Counted from the first letter of the stretch, positions 39,207 through 50,540 are shown. The stretch is DNA of 61,853 nucleotides from Pseudomonadota bacterium (GCA_023451825.1 JAEXYA010000016.1:1-61853), one strand, 5' to 3'. Numbers and translations: made by a program. The notes: generated from the letters alone by a model not told the origin.

Positions 39207-41795
39207 TTATTTGCTGTCGTCGCGCGGCTTGCCCATCAAGGCCGGCTGGAACAGCAACACCGCCGCGAGCGTCACCACGAAGGACATCGCCAGCAGCTTG
39301 CCCATGCTCGCCGTGCCCGGATGGTTTGACAGCCAGAGACTGCCAAAGGCCGTCGCAGTGGCCAGCGCGCTGAAGAAGATCGCACGGGTCAGCGACGACT
39401 GCAGCAGGTTCTTGTGACCGGCGCGCCAGGCCACGACATAGTAGATCTTGAACGCCACGCCGACACCGAGCAGGAGCGGAAGCGCGATGATATTGGCGAA
39501 GTTGAGCGGCAAGCCGATCAACACGCAAATCTCCAGCGTCACCGCACCCGCAACCAGCAAGGGCACCAAGGTCATCAACACGTCGGTGAACCGACGCAGA
39601 GCCAGCCACAGCAACAGCGAGATCGAAATCAGCGCCCAGAACCCGGCATGGATGAAGGCGGTGACGATGGTATCGCCCGACTTCAGGATAGAGACGGGAC
39701 CACCGACTGCGAGCGGCTCCGACTTCAGCACGGCATCCGCGAACTTGCGCAGCGTATCGTTGTCGTTCGGATCGCCATTCGGCTGTGCTTCGACGCGGAT
39801 CTGGCCGTCTTTCGTCTTCCACGAATTGACAAGCTCGGGCGGCAGATTCTCCAGCGTCACCGGCGCGGCCTGCATCAGATTGCGAAGCTGAGCGAGCGCG
39901 ATCTTCAGCGGCACCACAAAGGTCGCCTGCACCTGATTGCGCACGGCCTCACTGGCCTCCGCCGTCTCGGCGAGCGCATCGGCAAGGCGCTTGGCAGCAA
40001 CGGCGCCCGGCCCGGTCTGATTGCCCGCCAGCTTGCGCAGGCTGGCGGCCGAGTCCTTCAGCGACGTGACATTCTCTGCATCCGTCGGCGCCTGATCGAT
40101 GGACTCAGGGTTGAGCGCGGGCTCCAGCACCTTCGCACCGGCCTGAATGGCGGCCAGCTTCGCCTGCTGGTCTTCCGGCACGAAACTGTTGAGCGAAATG
40201 GTGCGCGCGACTTCGGGCACCTTGGACAAACGCTCTTCGACGAGCTTTGCGCCGGCTTCATTGGGCGCCATGATGTTGACGGCGTTGGCGCCCGTATTCG
40301 GATCACGGCGCAGATCGAGGAAGGTCGCGATCGATTCCACGTTGGGATTGCGCAGATTGATCGGATTGAAATCGAAGCGCAGGTGATAGAGCAGCGGCAG
40401 GCCAGCGATGGTCAACGCCATGGTGACGCCGATGATCCAGAAGCGCTTTTCTTCTAGAAAACGATCGACCGGTGCCAGGAAGGCGTAGCCCACCGGCTCC
40501 TTCTCGCCCGCCGGATTGAACAGATCGAGCAGCGCCGGCAACACCGTGATGCTGGACAGGAACGCGATCACCATGCCGAGGCCCGCAATCTTCCCGAGCT
40601 CTGACACGCCCTTGTAGTCGGTCGGCAGGAACGACAGGAAGCCCGCCGCAGTCCCGAAAGCCGCAAGCGAAATCGGCACGGCGCAGTATCGCGCAGCCCT
40701 GCTCAGAGCCTCGCGGAGATCGTCGTGCTTGTAGCGCTCCGACCGATACCGCACGCTGAACTGGATGCCGAAATCCACACCGAGGCCGATAAACAGAACG
40801 GCGAATGCGATCGACAGCAGGTTCAGCGAGCCGACCATCATCAGGCCGAGGGCCGTCGTGAGCGCAAGGCCGACGAACAGATTGATGAACACCGCGCCAA
40901 TGATCTTGGCGGAGTGCAGCGCCATCCAGAGGATGAGCAACACGGCAACGACGGTGGCGACGCCGTGCAGCACTGCACCATCCTGCACCGTGGAGAATTC
41001 TTCATTGGCGATCGGCACCGGCCCGGTCAGACGCACACGCGCGCCATACTCACCGGCGATATTGAGATCGACGGCAGCCTGACGGATCGCGTCGGTCGCG
41101 TTCTTGCCCGGCTCCAGTGCCGTGAAGTCCAGCACCGGCTTCACTTCGATAAAGGCGCGCTTGTCCGAATCGGTGAGCGGCTTGTCGCTGACGAGACCGC
41201 GCCAGGAGAAGCTCCCCTTCCCGTTCTTCAGCACGTCTTCGATAGTCCCGGCGACCGTGTTGAACGTGCCGGCAGCGCTATCGAGCTGCAGCTGACCACG
41301 ACGGATACCGGTCAGGCCGGTTTCCAGCGCGCCGGTCAGGCCGCGCAGGCTGGGATCGCCCGCCATGATTTCCAGCAGCGGCGCCGCCTGCTGGAATTGG
41401 GCCGTCATGCCCTGCACTTCCTTGGTCGGCAGGAAAAGCAGGCCGTTCTTTTCGAAAAATTCGCCGCCATCGAGACGACGGACCGAATCGAAATCGGTCT
41501 TGTTCGGCTTCAGCTTCTTCTCGAGCGCATTCGCCGCCGCATTGGCGAATTCCGGCGTCGGCGCTTCCACCACGGCGATGATCAGGCGCTCCTGATCGAA
41601 GGCCTTGTCGAACGCCATGTCGCGCTGCCGCCAGTCCAGATTCGGCGAGATCAGCTTGTTGATGTCGGTGTTGATCGAGAAATTCTGCGCGGTGTAATAG
41701 GCCGATCCGATCGACAGCAGCACACCCACGATGACGGTCGGCAGTGCGAACCGGGTGCAGAAATTCACGATCGAGACGACTAGTCTTGTCAGCAC
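39207..41795 (-). CDS. hpnN: Hopanoid-associated RND transporter HpnN
   Basis: An 862-residue inner-membrane RND-type protein with about 12 transmembrane helices in two groups, each after a large periplasmic loop. The N-terminus (RFALPTVIVGVLLSIGSAYY, then INTDINKLISPNLDWRQRD) and the MMPL-like core FIGLGVDFGIQFSVRYRSER match the hopanoid RND family. In Rhodopseudomonas palustris HpnN is required to move hopanoids to the outer membrane. The start is GTG in a weak ribosome-binding context. It lies between hpnO and ispH on the opposite strand to ispH, 407 bases away. Confidence 0.92.
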   Translation of the reverse strand: MLTRLVVSIVNFCTRFALPTVIVGVLLSIGSAYYTAQNFSINTDINKLISPNLDWRQRDMAFDKAFDQERLIIAVVEAPTPEFANAAANALEKKLKPNKTDFDSVRRLDGGEFFEKNGLLFLPTKEVQGMTAQFQQAAPLLEIMAGDPSLRGLTGALETGLTGIRRGQLQLDSAAGTFNTVAGTIEDVLKNGKGSFSWRGLVSDKPLTDSDKRAFIEVKPVLDFTALEPGKNATDAIRQAAVDLNIAGEYGARVRLTGPVPIANEEFSTVQDGAVLHGVATVVAVLLILWMALHSAKIIGAVFINLFVGLALTTALGLMMVGSLNLLSIAFAVLFIGLGVDFGIQFSVRYRSERYKHDDLREALSRAARYCAVPISLAAFGTAAGFLSFLPTDYKGVSELGKIAGLGMVIAFLSSITVLPALLDLFNPAGEKEPVGYAFLAPVDRFLEEKRFWIIGVTMALTIAGLPLLYHLRFDFNPINLRNPNVESIATFLDLRRDPNTGANAVNIMAPNEAGAKLVEERLSKVPEVARTISLNSFVPEDQQAKLAAIQAGAKVLEPALNPESIDQAPTDAENVTSLKDSAASLRKLAGNQTGPGAVAAKRLADALAETAEASEAVRNQVQATFVVPLKIALAQLRNLMQAAPVTLENLPPELVNSWKTKDGQIRVEAQPNGDPNDNDTLRKFADAVLKSEPLAVGGPVSILKSGDTIVTAFIHAGFWALISISLLLWLALRRFTDVLMTLVPLLVAGAVTLEICVLIGLPLNFANIIALPLLLGVGVAFKIYYVVAWRAGHKNLLQSSLTRAIFFSALATATAFGSLWLSNHPGTASMGKLLAMSFVVTLAAVLLFQPALMGKPRDDSK

Positions 41796-42202
41796 GCTTT
41801 ATCTTTCTATCTGGACGAGGCTTGCGATGAATGCGGCGCGCGTCGGTGGGTTCCGCAATTAGTGGGGTCGTAGCTGACAGGCTCTGCTGTCAGCAACGTG
41901 ACGTGATGGCACAAAACGCAAGGTGGAACTTGAAGGAAACGACGACCGTCCTGTTATCCGCGCCGAGGTGCTCGGTAAAATGACGAACCGGTGAGATTTC
42001 GCTGCATTCTTTGGCCTAAATCCAAGATATCGTAAAGGTTTAGACTACAATCCGCGGGCAGAAACCACGTTCCCACTTCGTGATTGCACACTGAGTGATT
42101 TTTGTCACACAGGGCGGCTCAAATTCCTCACTGGGCTGGATATGTTCCTGATTGTGGTACACATTTATCGTTTGTCGAACTTTGAAATGGATTTTGTATC
42201 TC
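41796..42202. other. Intergenic region between divergent hpnN and ispH
   Basis: There is no gene or repeat element here. It must hold the promoters of both divergent genes. GGAAC 17 bases before CGTC near 41932-41958 is a one-mismatch EcfG-like site, too weak to call. No other signal stands out. Confidence 0.5.
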
Positions 42203-43150
42203 GTGCTTGATCGTCCCCGTCCCCTGGAAATCTACCTGGCTCAGCCTCGCGGATTTTGCGCAGGCGTGGTCCGGGCTATCGAGATCGTGGAACGGGCACT
42301 CGAGCGCTATGGCGCGCCGGTCTATGTCCGCCACGAGATCGTGCACAACAAGCATGTCGTCGAGACCCTCAAGGCCAAAGGCGCGGTTTTCGTCGAGGAA
42401 CTCTCCGAAGTGCCCGACGGCGCCATGACTGTGTTCAGCGCCCATGGCGTGGCCCGGACGGTCGAGGAAGAGGCGGAGGCCCGTGGCCTGCCCGTTCTGG
42501 ACGCCACCTGCCCCCTCGTCACCAAGGTCCACAATCAAGGCCGCCGCTATGTCGCCAAAGGCCGGACGGTGATCCTGATCGGTCACGCCGGGCATCCCGA
42601 GGTTGACGGTACCCTGGGACAGGTTCCCGGCCCCATCACCATCGTCCAGAGCATTGCGGACGTCGCTGCGCTCAAGATTCCGATGGATGAGCCGGTCGCT
42701 TACATCACCCAGACCACCCTGAGCGTGGATGACACACGCGACATCATTTCGGCTCTTCACGCAAGATTTAGCGATATTCAGGGCCCCGACACCCGCGATA
42801 TCTGCTATGCGACACAAAACCGCCAATCTGCGGTAAGAGACCTCAGCCGGCTCGTGGACGTGATCCTGGTCGTGGGGGCGGCCAACAGTTCCAACTCCAA
42901 CCGCCTCCGAGAAATCGGGACGGAGGTTGGTGTCGCGAGCTACCTCATCGCCGATGGCAGCCAGCTAGACCCCGAATGGTTGAGGGGCGCGCGGACTGTC
43001 GGCATAACTGCTGGTGCTTCGGCGCCAGAAGTGCTTGTAGACGACGTGATTGAAACCCTGCGGCGCATCGGACCGGTATCGGTGTCGGTATTGCCGGGTC
43101 TGGAAGAAACTATCGAATTTCGACTGCCCGCTGAACTGACCGCGGTTTGA
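42203..43150 (+). CDS. ispH: 4-hydroxy-3-methylbut-2-enyl diphosphate reductase
   Basis: A 315-residue IspH, the last enzyme of the MEP isoprenoid pathway, giving IPP and DMAPP. The [4Fe-4S] cysteines are in AQPRGFCAGV (C18), LDATCPLV and TRDICYATQNRQ. The catalytic Glu and Thr region reads YITQTTLSVDDT, and SSNSNRL follows. The start is uncertain: a GTG giving VLDRPRPLEIYLAQP is used, as family proteins begin just before EIYLAQP. TTG codons further upstream would add a stretch without similarity. Its position 51 bases before hpnH links it to hopanoid precursor supply. A separate housekeeping ispH may exist elsewhere. Confidence 0.94.
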   Translation: MLDRPRPLEIYLAQPRGFCAGVVRAIEIVERALERYGAPVYVRHEIVHNKHVVETLKAKGAVFVEELSEVPDGAMTVFSAHGVARTVEEEAEARGLPVLDATCPLVTKVHNQGRRYVAKGRTVILIGHAGHPEVDGTLGQVPGPITIVQSIADVAALKIPMDEPVAYITQTTLSVDDTRDIISALHARFSDIQGPDTRDICYATQNRQSAVRDLSRLVDVILVVGAANSSNSNRLREIGTEVGVASYLIADGSQLDPEWLRGARTVGITAGASAPEVLVDDVIETLRRIGPVSVSVLPGLEETIEFRLPAELTAV

Positions 43151-43201
43151 TCCACCTTCGAGCTCGCTTCGACAGCGAAGCTGCCCAGAGAGAAAATTGG
43201 T

Positions 43202-44389
<1,188 letters not shown>

Positions 44390-44410
44390 GCGCGGTTACA
44401 TACGAACAGC

Positions 44411-44444
44411 AAAAGGGCGCGATGCAGATCGCGCCCTTTTTTGT
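44411..44444 (+). terminator. Rho-independent terminator after hpnH
   Basis: AAAAGGGCGCGAT / ATCGCGCCCTTTTTT hairpin with loop GCAG and a T-run. Its A-run may also terminate hpnG transcripts from the other side. Confidence 0.88.
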
Positions 44445-44475
44445 TAGCTGCATGAGTATTCAGCCGCCTACTCCG

Positions 44476-44589
44476 CCCTCATCCTGAGGAGCGGCCGCTT
44501 GGCCGCGTCTCGAAGGATGGCCGCAAGCTCGAAGCCAGGCGATCTCATGGTTCGAGACGGCGCTGCGCGCCTCCTCACCATGAGGGACG
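44476..44589. repeat. Palindromic intergenic repeat, CCTCATCCTGAGGAGC family
   Basis: Starts CCCTCATCCTGAGGAGCGGC, contains GCGTCTCGAAGGATGG and GGTTCGAGACGGCGCTGCGC, and ends CCTCACCATGAGGG. A diverged copy in the other orientation lies at 55135-55233. It sits between the convergent hpnH and hpnG. Confidence 0.8.
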
Positions 44590-44607
44590 GAGTATGGGTC
44601 GGCTAGG

Positions 44608-45336
44608 TTACGCTTCCGCTTGCGCCAGCCCGATGCGGCTCAGCAGATAGCTGCGGCAATCCTTCAGGCTGCGCAGCGCGCGGTTGAAGTCGCGGCCGGT
44701 GGAGACCAAAGCGCGGATCACCAGCGGGTTACGCGCGATGCCACGCAGCACCTTGCCGAGATCGACATCGCCATTCGGCTTGATGGCGCTGGTGGCAATC
44801 TCCGGCAAAGCGCGATGGGCGGGATCGCTGACCACGCGCAGGGCGGCGAAAGGCAGCCCGGCAAGCGCGGCGAATTCGGCGGCGATATGGCTTTCCATAT
44901 CGACGGCCGCCGCGCCGAATTCCGAGCGCAAAGCGGCCTTGCCCGCCTGCCCCGTGATGACCTTTTCGACGCCGACCAGACCGCCGCGCACCACCGTCTG
45001 GTTACCGACGCCGGAGCCGGCGAGCAGTTCAGCGCTGAGCTGTTCGGAAGCGGTCCAGACCTGTCCGGCTGCCACCACTTCGGTGGCCAGCACGACGGTG
45101 CCGGTCTTGAGCGCGGGATCGAGGCCGCCGGCGACGCCGAAGGAGATCACGCCACGAATGCTGGCCGAATCGATATCCGCGAGCAGGCTGCGGAGCTGGA
45201 CGGGATCGCTGGAGGAACAGATGACGGTCATTCCCGGCCCGGCTGCGATCTTCGCTTCCTGAACCAGTCCCGTCACGATCAATACCGGCCGCGGATCCAT
45301 TGAGGTTGCCGCGGAGATCCCAGTCGCCAAAATCAC
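44608..45336 (-). CDS. hpnG: Hopanoid phosphorylase HpnG
   Basis: A 242-residue nucleoside-phosphorylase-fold protein. HpnG removes adenine from adenosylhopane to give (phospho)ribosylhopane. The fold is recognised from VLIVTGLVQEAKIAAGPGMT, VISFGVAGGLDPALKTGTVV, VDMESHIAAEFAALAGLPFA and ALRVVSDPAHR. The GTG used overlaps the shc stop by four bases (GTGA), giving translational coupling. An ATG 36 bases downstream (MDPRPVLIV) is an alternative. It is the last gene of the hpnC-D-E-F-G run. Confidence 0.92.
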   Translation of the reverse strand: MILATGISAATSMDPRPVLIVTGLVQEAKIAAGPGMTVICSSSDPVQLRSLLADIDSASIRGVISFGVAGGLDPALKTGTVVLATEVVAAGQVWTASEQLSAELLAGSGVGNQTVVRGGLVGVEKVITGQAGKAALRSEFGAAAVDMESHIAAEFAALAGLPFAALRVVSDPAHRALPEIATSAIKPNGDVDLGKVLRGIARNPLVIRALVSTGRDFNRALRSLKDCRSYLLSRIGLAQAEA

Positions 45337-47294
45337 ATTCCGACTCCGACCGTCCTGCTATTGGTGCTCTGCAAATTCCGGAACCGCGCCAAAGCCCAGA
45401 GCGGAAAGAATTTCGAGTAGCCATGATATCGCAGATAAAACACCCGCGGGAAGCCGGTGGCGGTGTATCGGGCCTCGTCCCACAGTCCTTTTTCGTTCTG
45501 TGTGGCCATTAGGTATCGCATTCCGCGTTCCACCGCCGGGTTATCGGCCTCGCCTGCAGCCATCAAGGCTAGCAAAGCCCATGCCGACTGCGACGCCGTG
45601 GACGGGGCGCCTTCGAATCCCTGGTAGTCGAGACGGTAACTGACGGCATCTTCGCCCCAACCGCCATCCGCATTCTGGATCGAATAGAGCCAGGCGACAG
45701 CCTTTCGGAACGCCGGATCCTGATGGCTGACGCCGGCCATGTTGAGACCGCACAGGACCGACCAGGTTCCGTAGATATAGTTCAGACCCCAGCGGCCGTA
45801 CCAAGAGCCTTCGGCAAGCTGGGTGCGGCGGAGATACTCCACCGCGTCCGCCAGCGGCTTCGACGTCTGCACGGTATCGCCAAGCTGCGCCAGCATCGAG
45901 ACGCAGCGCGCGGTGACGTCCTCGGTCGGCGGATCGAGCAGCGCACCGTGATCCGAGAACGGGATGTTGTTGAGATAGTAGTGGTGATTGTCGACGTCGA
46001 AGGCCGCGAAGCCGCCGTCGCTGCTCTGCATGCCAAGGATCCACTCCTTGCCACGATCGATGGCCTGGTCGTAATCCTTGGTGCCGGTCTGCCGGCGCGC
46101 GCGGTCCATCGCCATCATCACGACTGCGGTGTCGTCGAGATCGGGATAATGCGCGTTGTTATACTGGAACGCCCAGCCGCCCGGACGAAGGTCCGGCCGC
46201 TTGTCGGCCCAGTCACCCTTCACTTCAAGCTCCTGACGCGGCACCAGCCAGTCAAGACCGCGCTTGGCCTGCGCGAACGTATCCTCGCCGCCTGCTTCCA
46301 GCATCGCATGGGCGGTCAGCGCGGTGTCCCACACCGGCGAGACGCAAGGCTGGCAATAGGCCTCGTGCTCGTGAACGACGAGCAGCTTGTCGATACCACG
46401 GCGCTGGATCGCGCGCGGCGGATGATCCTCGGGATAGCCGAGGATGTCGTAGATCATGACCGCATTGGCCATCGGCGGGAAAATGGCGCCAACGCCGTCT
46501 TCGCCGTTCAGGCGTTCCTCGAAGAAGGCGATCGCCTTGTCGACGGCACTCTGGCGAAACTTCTTCGGAAAATACGGTTCGGCGACACGGAGCAGCCAGT
46601 CCACGCCGGAGAAGAATGCAAACCACGCACGGTTCTGGTGCGGCGCGCGGGCCAGCGTGCCGATGGTCTTCGGATCCTGCAGAAAAAGTTCGTCGACGCT
46701 GATGCCCTTCGGATTCTTGGCCCGCGCCTTCTTGGCCGCAAGCACCACCAGGGTCGCAACGGTCGTGCGCGCCCAATAGGACATTTTGTTGAGGTGGAAC
46801 GGAAACCACGCCGGCAGATGCATGATCTCCACCGGCAGCACCGGAACGCTGCGCCAGGTGGTCACACCGAACATCGACAGCAGAAAACGCGTGAAGACAT
46901 TGGCATTGATCGCGCCGCCGCGCGCCAGCGCCGCCTCACGTGCGCGCTTCATATGCGGCGCATCGATATCGTCGCCGATCATCTTCAACGCAAAATAGGC
47001 CTTCACCGTCGCGCTCATGTCGAACGGGCCGTCATGCACCAGCGGCCAACCGCCGTGCTCGCCCTGGATGCGACGCAGATAGTTGGCGATCTTGCCTTCC
47101 AGCACGGCATCGACGGGTTCGGCGAGGAAGTGCCGCATCAACACATATTCAGCCGGAATCGTGGCATCGGCTTCGAGTTCGAACACCCAGTGGCCATCGC
47201 TCTGCTGGAATTCCAGCAGGCTCTTCTTGGCCGATGCGATGCTGCCCTCTAGCTTCGCCTTGTCGATGGTGATCTCAGAAGTGGTCGATGACAT
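45333..47294 (-). CDS. shc: Squalene--hopene cyclase
   Basis: A 653-residue class II triterpene cyclase (also called hpnF), a monotopic inner-membrane enzyme that folds squalene into hopene and hopanol. The catalytic acid motif DXDD is D385-L-D-D388 in HYPDLDDTAVV. Several QW repeats are visible, for example QSDGHWVF near the N-terminus, QSSDGGFAAF and QNADGGWGED. The length is that of other alphaproteobacterial enzymes. It follows hpnE after 60 bases and overlaps hpnG. It is the central enzyme of the hopanoid pathway. Confidence 0.97.
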   Translation of the reverse strand: MSSTTSEITIDKAKLEGSIASAKKSLLEFQQSDGHWVFELEADATIPAEYVLMRHFLAEPVDAVLEGKIANYLRRIQGEHGGWPLVHDGPFDMSATVKAYFALKMIGDDIDAPHMKRAREAALARGGAINANVFTRFLLSMFGVTTWRSVPVLPVEIMHLPAWFPFHLNKMSYWARTTVATLVVLAAKKARAKNPKGISVDELFLQDPKTIGTLARAPHQNRAWFAFFSGVDWLLRVAEPYFPKKFRQSAVDKAIAFFEERLNGEDGVGAIFPPMANAVMIYDILGYPEDHPPRAIQRRGIDKLLVVHEHEAYCQPCVSPVWDTALTAHAMLEAGGEDTFAQAKRGLDWLVPRQELEVKGDWADKRPDLRPGGWAFQYNNAHYPDLDDTAVVMMAMDRARRQTGTKDYDQAIDRGKEWILGMQSSDGGFAAFDVDNHHYYLNNIPFSDHGALLDPPTEDVTARCVSMLAQLGDTVQTSKPLADAVEYLRRTQLAEGSWYGRWGLNYIYGTWSVLCGLNMAGVSHQDPAFRKAVAWLYSIQNADGGWGEDAVSYRLDYQGFEGAPSTASQSAWALLALMAAGEADNPAVERGMRYLMATQNEKGLWDEARYTATGFPRVFYLRYHGYSKFFPLWALARFRNLQSTNSRTVGVGM

Positions 47295-47354
47295 GATGTT
47301 TGCTTGATCTCCGTAACAGTCGTGACGCTTGGATGGCCTGAACCGCGTTTTGGT

Positions 47355-48605
47355 TCAGACCTTTCCGAGCGCCATGTCGGCGGCGCGATCGCCGGAGCGG
47401 ATCGAGCCTTCGATGGTGGCGGGCAGACCGGTGTCGGTCCAGTCGCCAGCCAGGAACAGGTTCTTGAAATCGGTGCGCGTGCCCGCGCGCAACGCATTTT
47501 GTGCTGGTGTCGCGGCAAATGTCGCGCGGCGCTCGCGCACGATCTGCCATTTCGGCAGCGGCGCAGTGATGTTCGAGACCTGGCAGATCTCGTCCCAGAT
47601 CTGCTGTGCGAACTCTTCACGCGGCGTGTTCACGAAGCGATCGCCATTGCTGATGGTGATCGACAGGCGATTGTCGAAGGCGAACAGCCATTCGACGATG
47701 CCGCCGACCACACCGATCAGCGGCGGATGGCCAGCCGGCGGCACGTGAGCAAAATGCGCATTGACGATGGCGCGCATTTCCGTCGGCGTTTTGACGCCCG
47801 GCAGCAGGTTCTTTGCCGACCATGCCGGCACGGCCATGATGACCACATCCTCGGCACCGAGTGTGATCGTATCTTCGGTACCGAACTTCAATTCGCTGAC
47901 ACGCTCGCCGGCCATGGTGAAGCTGCGCAACTCGTGACCGAAGTGAATGCCCGCGCCCTTGTTGCGCAGCATCTCGATCGCGGGTTCGACCAGCACGTCA
48001 CTGAGGCCGGAGCGCGCGATCAGCGGGCGGCACGCCTGCCCGCCTGCCAGCAGCGTTTCACGCACGATGGCGCCGGCGAGACCCGCGGAGCCTTCCGGCG
48101 GATCGACATTGAGCGCCGCCAGCAATAGTGGCTGCACAAGACGGTCGTACAGCACGCCTTCGCATTTGATGGTGTCGCCGACGAGCTTGTCATTGCCGGC
48201 CCAGAGCAGCGGCGTCAGCGCAAAATAATCGCCGACCGACGTATCGGGCACGCGGCGCGACGCATCGAACAGCCAGGTCGGGATGCGACCATCGCCGAGA
48301 TCGAGCTGCCAGTGCTTGCCTGTCTTGACGTCAGCAAAAGCAAACTGCGCGCGCGCGGGGCCGACAAGGCCCGCTTCGGTGCCGATCGACTTCGCGTAAT
48401 TGATGACATGGCTGTTGCCCGACAGGACAAGGTGATTGCCGTTGTCGATGGTGAGGCCGGTCTGCGCATCGAAATAGGAGCGGCAGCGGCCACCGGCCTG
48501 CTGGGTCGCTTCGTGCACATGGACCTGATAGCCGGCATTGTTGAGACGCACGGCAGCGGCGAGGCCGGACACGCCGGCACCAATGATATGAGCGGTTTTG
48601 GACAT
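47355..48605 (-). CDS. hpnE: Squalene-associated FAD-dependent desaturase HpnE
   Basis: A 416-residue flavoprotein that reduces hydroxysqualene to squalene in the HpnC-HpnD-HpnE route. The dinucleotide motif is IIGAGVSGLAAAVRL near residue 6, followed by the FAD-binding acidic residue in VHVHEATQQAGGRC. The C-terminal FAD contact LFLAGDWTDTGLPATIEGSI is complete. The start overlaps the hpnD stop by one base, so translation is coupled. Confidence 0.95.
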   Translation of the reverse strand: MSKTAHIIGAGVSGLAAAVRLNNAGYQVHVHEATQQAGGRCRSYFDAQTGLTIDNGNHLVLSGNSHVINYAKSIGTEAGLVGPARAQFAFADVKTGKHWQLDLGDGRIPTWLFDASRRVPDTSVGDYFALTPLLWAGNDKLVGDTIKCEGVLYDRLVQPLLLAALNVDPPEGSAGLAGAIVRETLLAGGQACRPLIARSGLSDVLVEPAIEMLRNKGAGIHFGHELRSFTMAGERVSELKFGTEDTITLGAEDVVIMAVPAWSAKNLLPGVKTPTEMRAIVNAHFAHVPPAGHPPLIGVVGGIVEWLFAFDNRLSITISNGDRFVNTPREEFAQQIWDEICQVSNITAPLPKWQIVRERRATFAATPAQNALRAGTRTDFKNLFLAGDWTDTGLPATIEGSIRSGDRAADMALGKV

Positions 48606-49447
48606 CAGATGATCGCGTATCGCAGCAGGATCGCTATCTTGGAGGCCTTGCCGAGACGAACGGGATCGCGCGGCAGAGCAAAGCCGCGTTTCACCAGCAA
48701 TTCCAGGATGGCGTGGTAGTATTTCGACATGATCCGCGGCGCGCGCACAGCGCGGCGTTTGTTGCGGGCCATGATCTTGTCGGATTCCTTGAAATGGTCT
48801 TGCGCACGGCGGACGAGCGGCGCGGCCACTTTCGGCAGCGCCTTCTCCTTGATCACCACCTGGGGATCGCTGGAGGTGATGCCGGCGTGATAGAGCAGCT
48901 CGCGCGGCAGATAGAGACGGCCGAGCGTGGCGTCTTCATCGATGTCGCGGAGAATGTTCGTGATTTGCAGCGCGCGGCCAAGATGATGCGCGAGCAACAC
49001 GCCATCTTCGTCGGGCATGCCGAATACCTTCACCGACAGACGGCCGACTGCGCTCGCGACGCGATCGCAATAGAGATCGAAGGTCGCTTCGTCCGGCGCG
49101 CGGATATCGGCGGGAATGTCCATCTCCATGCCGTCGATGACGGCAAGATAGTCTTCCTTGAGCATACCGAAGCGCTTGATCGGCTCGACGTAATCGCGCA
49201 CGCGCGGCGGCGGATTGCCGGCATAGAGCGCTTCGATATCCTCGCGCCACTGCTGCATCTGGCTGAGGCGCAAGTCGCGCGCTTCGTGGCTATCGGCGAT
49301 GTCATCGACCTGACGGCAGAAGCTATAGATCTGGAACATCGCATCGCGCTGTTCACGCGGCAGGATGCGCATCGCCGAATAGAACGATGAGCTGGCGGCG
49401 ACGCCCTGAACTTCGCTGGTGTCGGTCTGGGTGTTCATCTGATTCAT
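48605..49447 (-). CDS. hpnD: Presqualene diphosphate synthase HpnD
   Basis: A 280-residue head-to-head prenyl synthase that joins two farnesyl diphosphates to presqualene diphosphate. The first Asp-rich motif is CRQVDDIADSHEA, and the second is TNILRDIDEDATLGRLYLP. The ATG chosen (MNQMNTQTD) overlaps the hpnC stop as ATGA. The longer frame upstream lies inside hpnC. It is the middle gene of the coupled hpnC-D-E set. Confidence 0.95.
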   Translation of the reverse strand: MNQMNTQTDTSEVQGVAASSSFYSAMRILPREQRDAMFQIYSFCRQVDDIADSHEARDLRLSQMQQWREDIEALYAGNPPPRVRDYVEPIKRFGMLKEDYLAVIDGMEMDIPADIRAPDEATFDLYCDRVASAVGRLSVKVFGMPDEDGVLLAHHLGRALQITNILRDIDEDATLGRLYLPRELLYHAGITSSDPQVVIKEKALPKVAAPLVRRAQDHFKESDKIMARNKRRAVRAPRIMSKYYHAILELLVKRGFALPRDPVRLGKASKIAILLRYAII

Positions 49448-50322
49448 TTGCCAGCTGCCGGACGGGAGATCGGCGCAGACGTGGTGGCGCGGCGCCACAG
49501 GCAGCCGGCCATGGCGGCGAGCGCGTGGCCGGCCATGCTGCCCTTGGAGAGATGCACCTTCTCGGTCAGCGGATCACGGACTCGCAAGAGCTTCGAAATT
49601 TCCCAGGCGAACTTCTCGATGACAGCGATGTTGCAGGCGAAACGGGTGTCGGCCATGTGGACTGTCAGGCTGTCGCCCTCGCGCAGTAAAGCCTCGTTGC
49701 GGGCAACGAGATCGCGCAGGCAGGCCAGCAATTCCGGCGATGATTTCGGCTTGTCCAGCGCTTCGACGCTGACGCCATGGCGCTGCATGATGTCCTGCGG
49801 GAGATAGACGCGATCGAGATCGCGATAGTCCTTCGCACAGTCCTGCAGGTGATTGTTGATCTGCAGCGCCGCGCAGATCGCATCAGACGCCGGCCAGGTC
49901 GCTTTGTCCTCGCCATGCACTTCAAGCATGAAACGGCCGACCGGCATGGCCGAGAACGAGCAGTAATGAATCAGCTCGTCCCAATCCGCGTAACGCAGCT
50001 TGGTGACGTCCATCCGGAATGCAGTGAGCAGATCGAGCGCATGGCGCGGCGGCATGCCACGCTCGGCAAAGGCAGCGCGCAGCGTATTCGCCTCGACTTG
50101 CTCGTCGTGCTGGCCAAGCAGTCCGGTCTCCAGTTCGTCCAGCATGGTCAGCTTGGTCGACGCATCGAGCAGCGCGTGGTCGGCGATATCGTCGGCGGTA
50201 CGGACGAAATTATAGAACGCCAGAATCAGCGCCCGATGACGCTTGTGGATGATCCAGGACGCGACCGGGAAATTCTCGTCGCGATCGGTCTTGCCGGATC
50301 GCAGCTCGCTCGCAGGGGTCAT
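49444..50322 (-). CDS. hpnC: Hydroxysqualene synthase HpnC
   Basis: A 292-residue paralogue of HpnD. It converts presqualene diphosphate to hydroxysqualene. The first Asp motif is VRTADDIADHALL, and the second is altered to QDCAKDYRDLDRVYLP, which is characteristic of HpnC. The start MTPASELRSGKTDRDENFPV, then ASWII, is an ATG one codon after a TTG. It is the first gene of the hpnC-D-E-F-G operon, with about 215 bases of upstream sequence lacking other genes. Confidence 0.95.
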   Translation of the reverse strand: MTPASELRSGKTDRDENFPVASWIIHKRHRALILAFYNFVRTADDIADHALLDASTKLTMLDELETGLLGQHDEQVEANTLRAAFAERGMPPRHALDLLTAFRMDVTKLRYADWDELIHYCSFSAMPVGRFMLEVHGEDKATWPASDAICAALQINNHLQDCAKDYRDLDRVYLPQDIMQRHGVSVEALDKPKSSPELLACLRDLVARNEALLREGDSLTVHMADTRFACNIAVIEKFAWEISKLLRVRDPLTEKVHLSKGSMAGHALAAMAGCLWRRATTSAPISRPAAGK

Positions 50323-50540
50323 CAATCTGGGCTTCGTTCAATCAGGACTGGGGTGAAAACTGGGGGCTGTCACGGTCCGGGAATACCGGCCGGCGGGACG
50401 CCGCTGCGCCCCATATAGGCCAAATCGGCCAGCAAAACCAATGCCAATATGCCGCCCTCGGCCGCAGCCTGAGCCGGGCCGGAACACCTTTCCGGGCGGC
50501 CTGCGGCATCAGCCACAGGCCCGAATTCGCGGATGGACGC

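Noticed and set aside
41929..41960. EcfG promoter upstream of ispH
   Set aside because: GGAAC-N17-CGTC misses the key T, and the site is about 240 bases from the ispH start; matches this weak are expected by chance.
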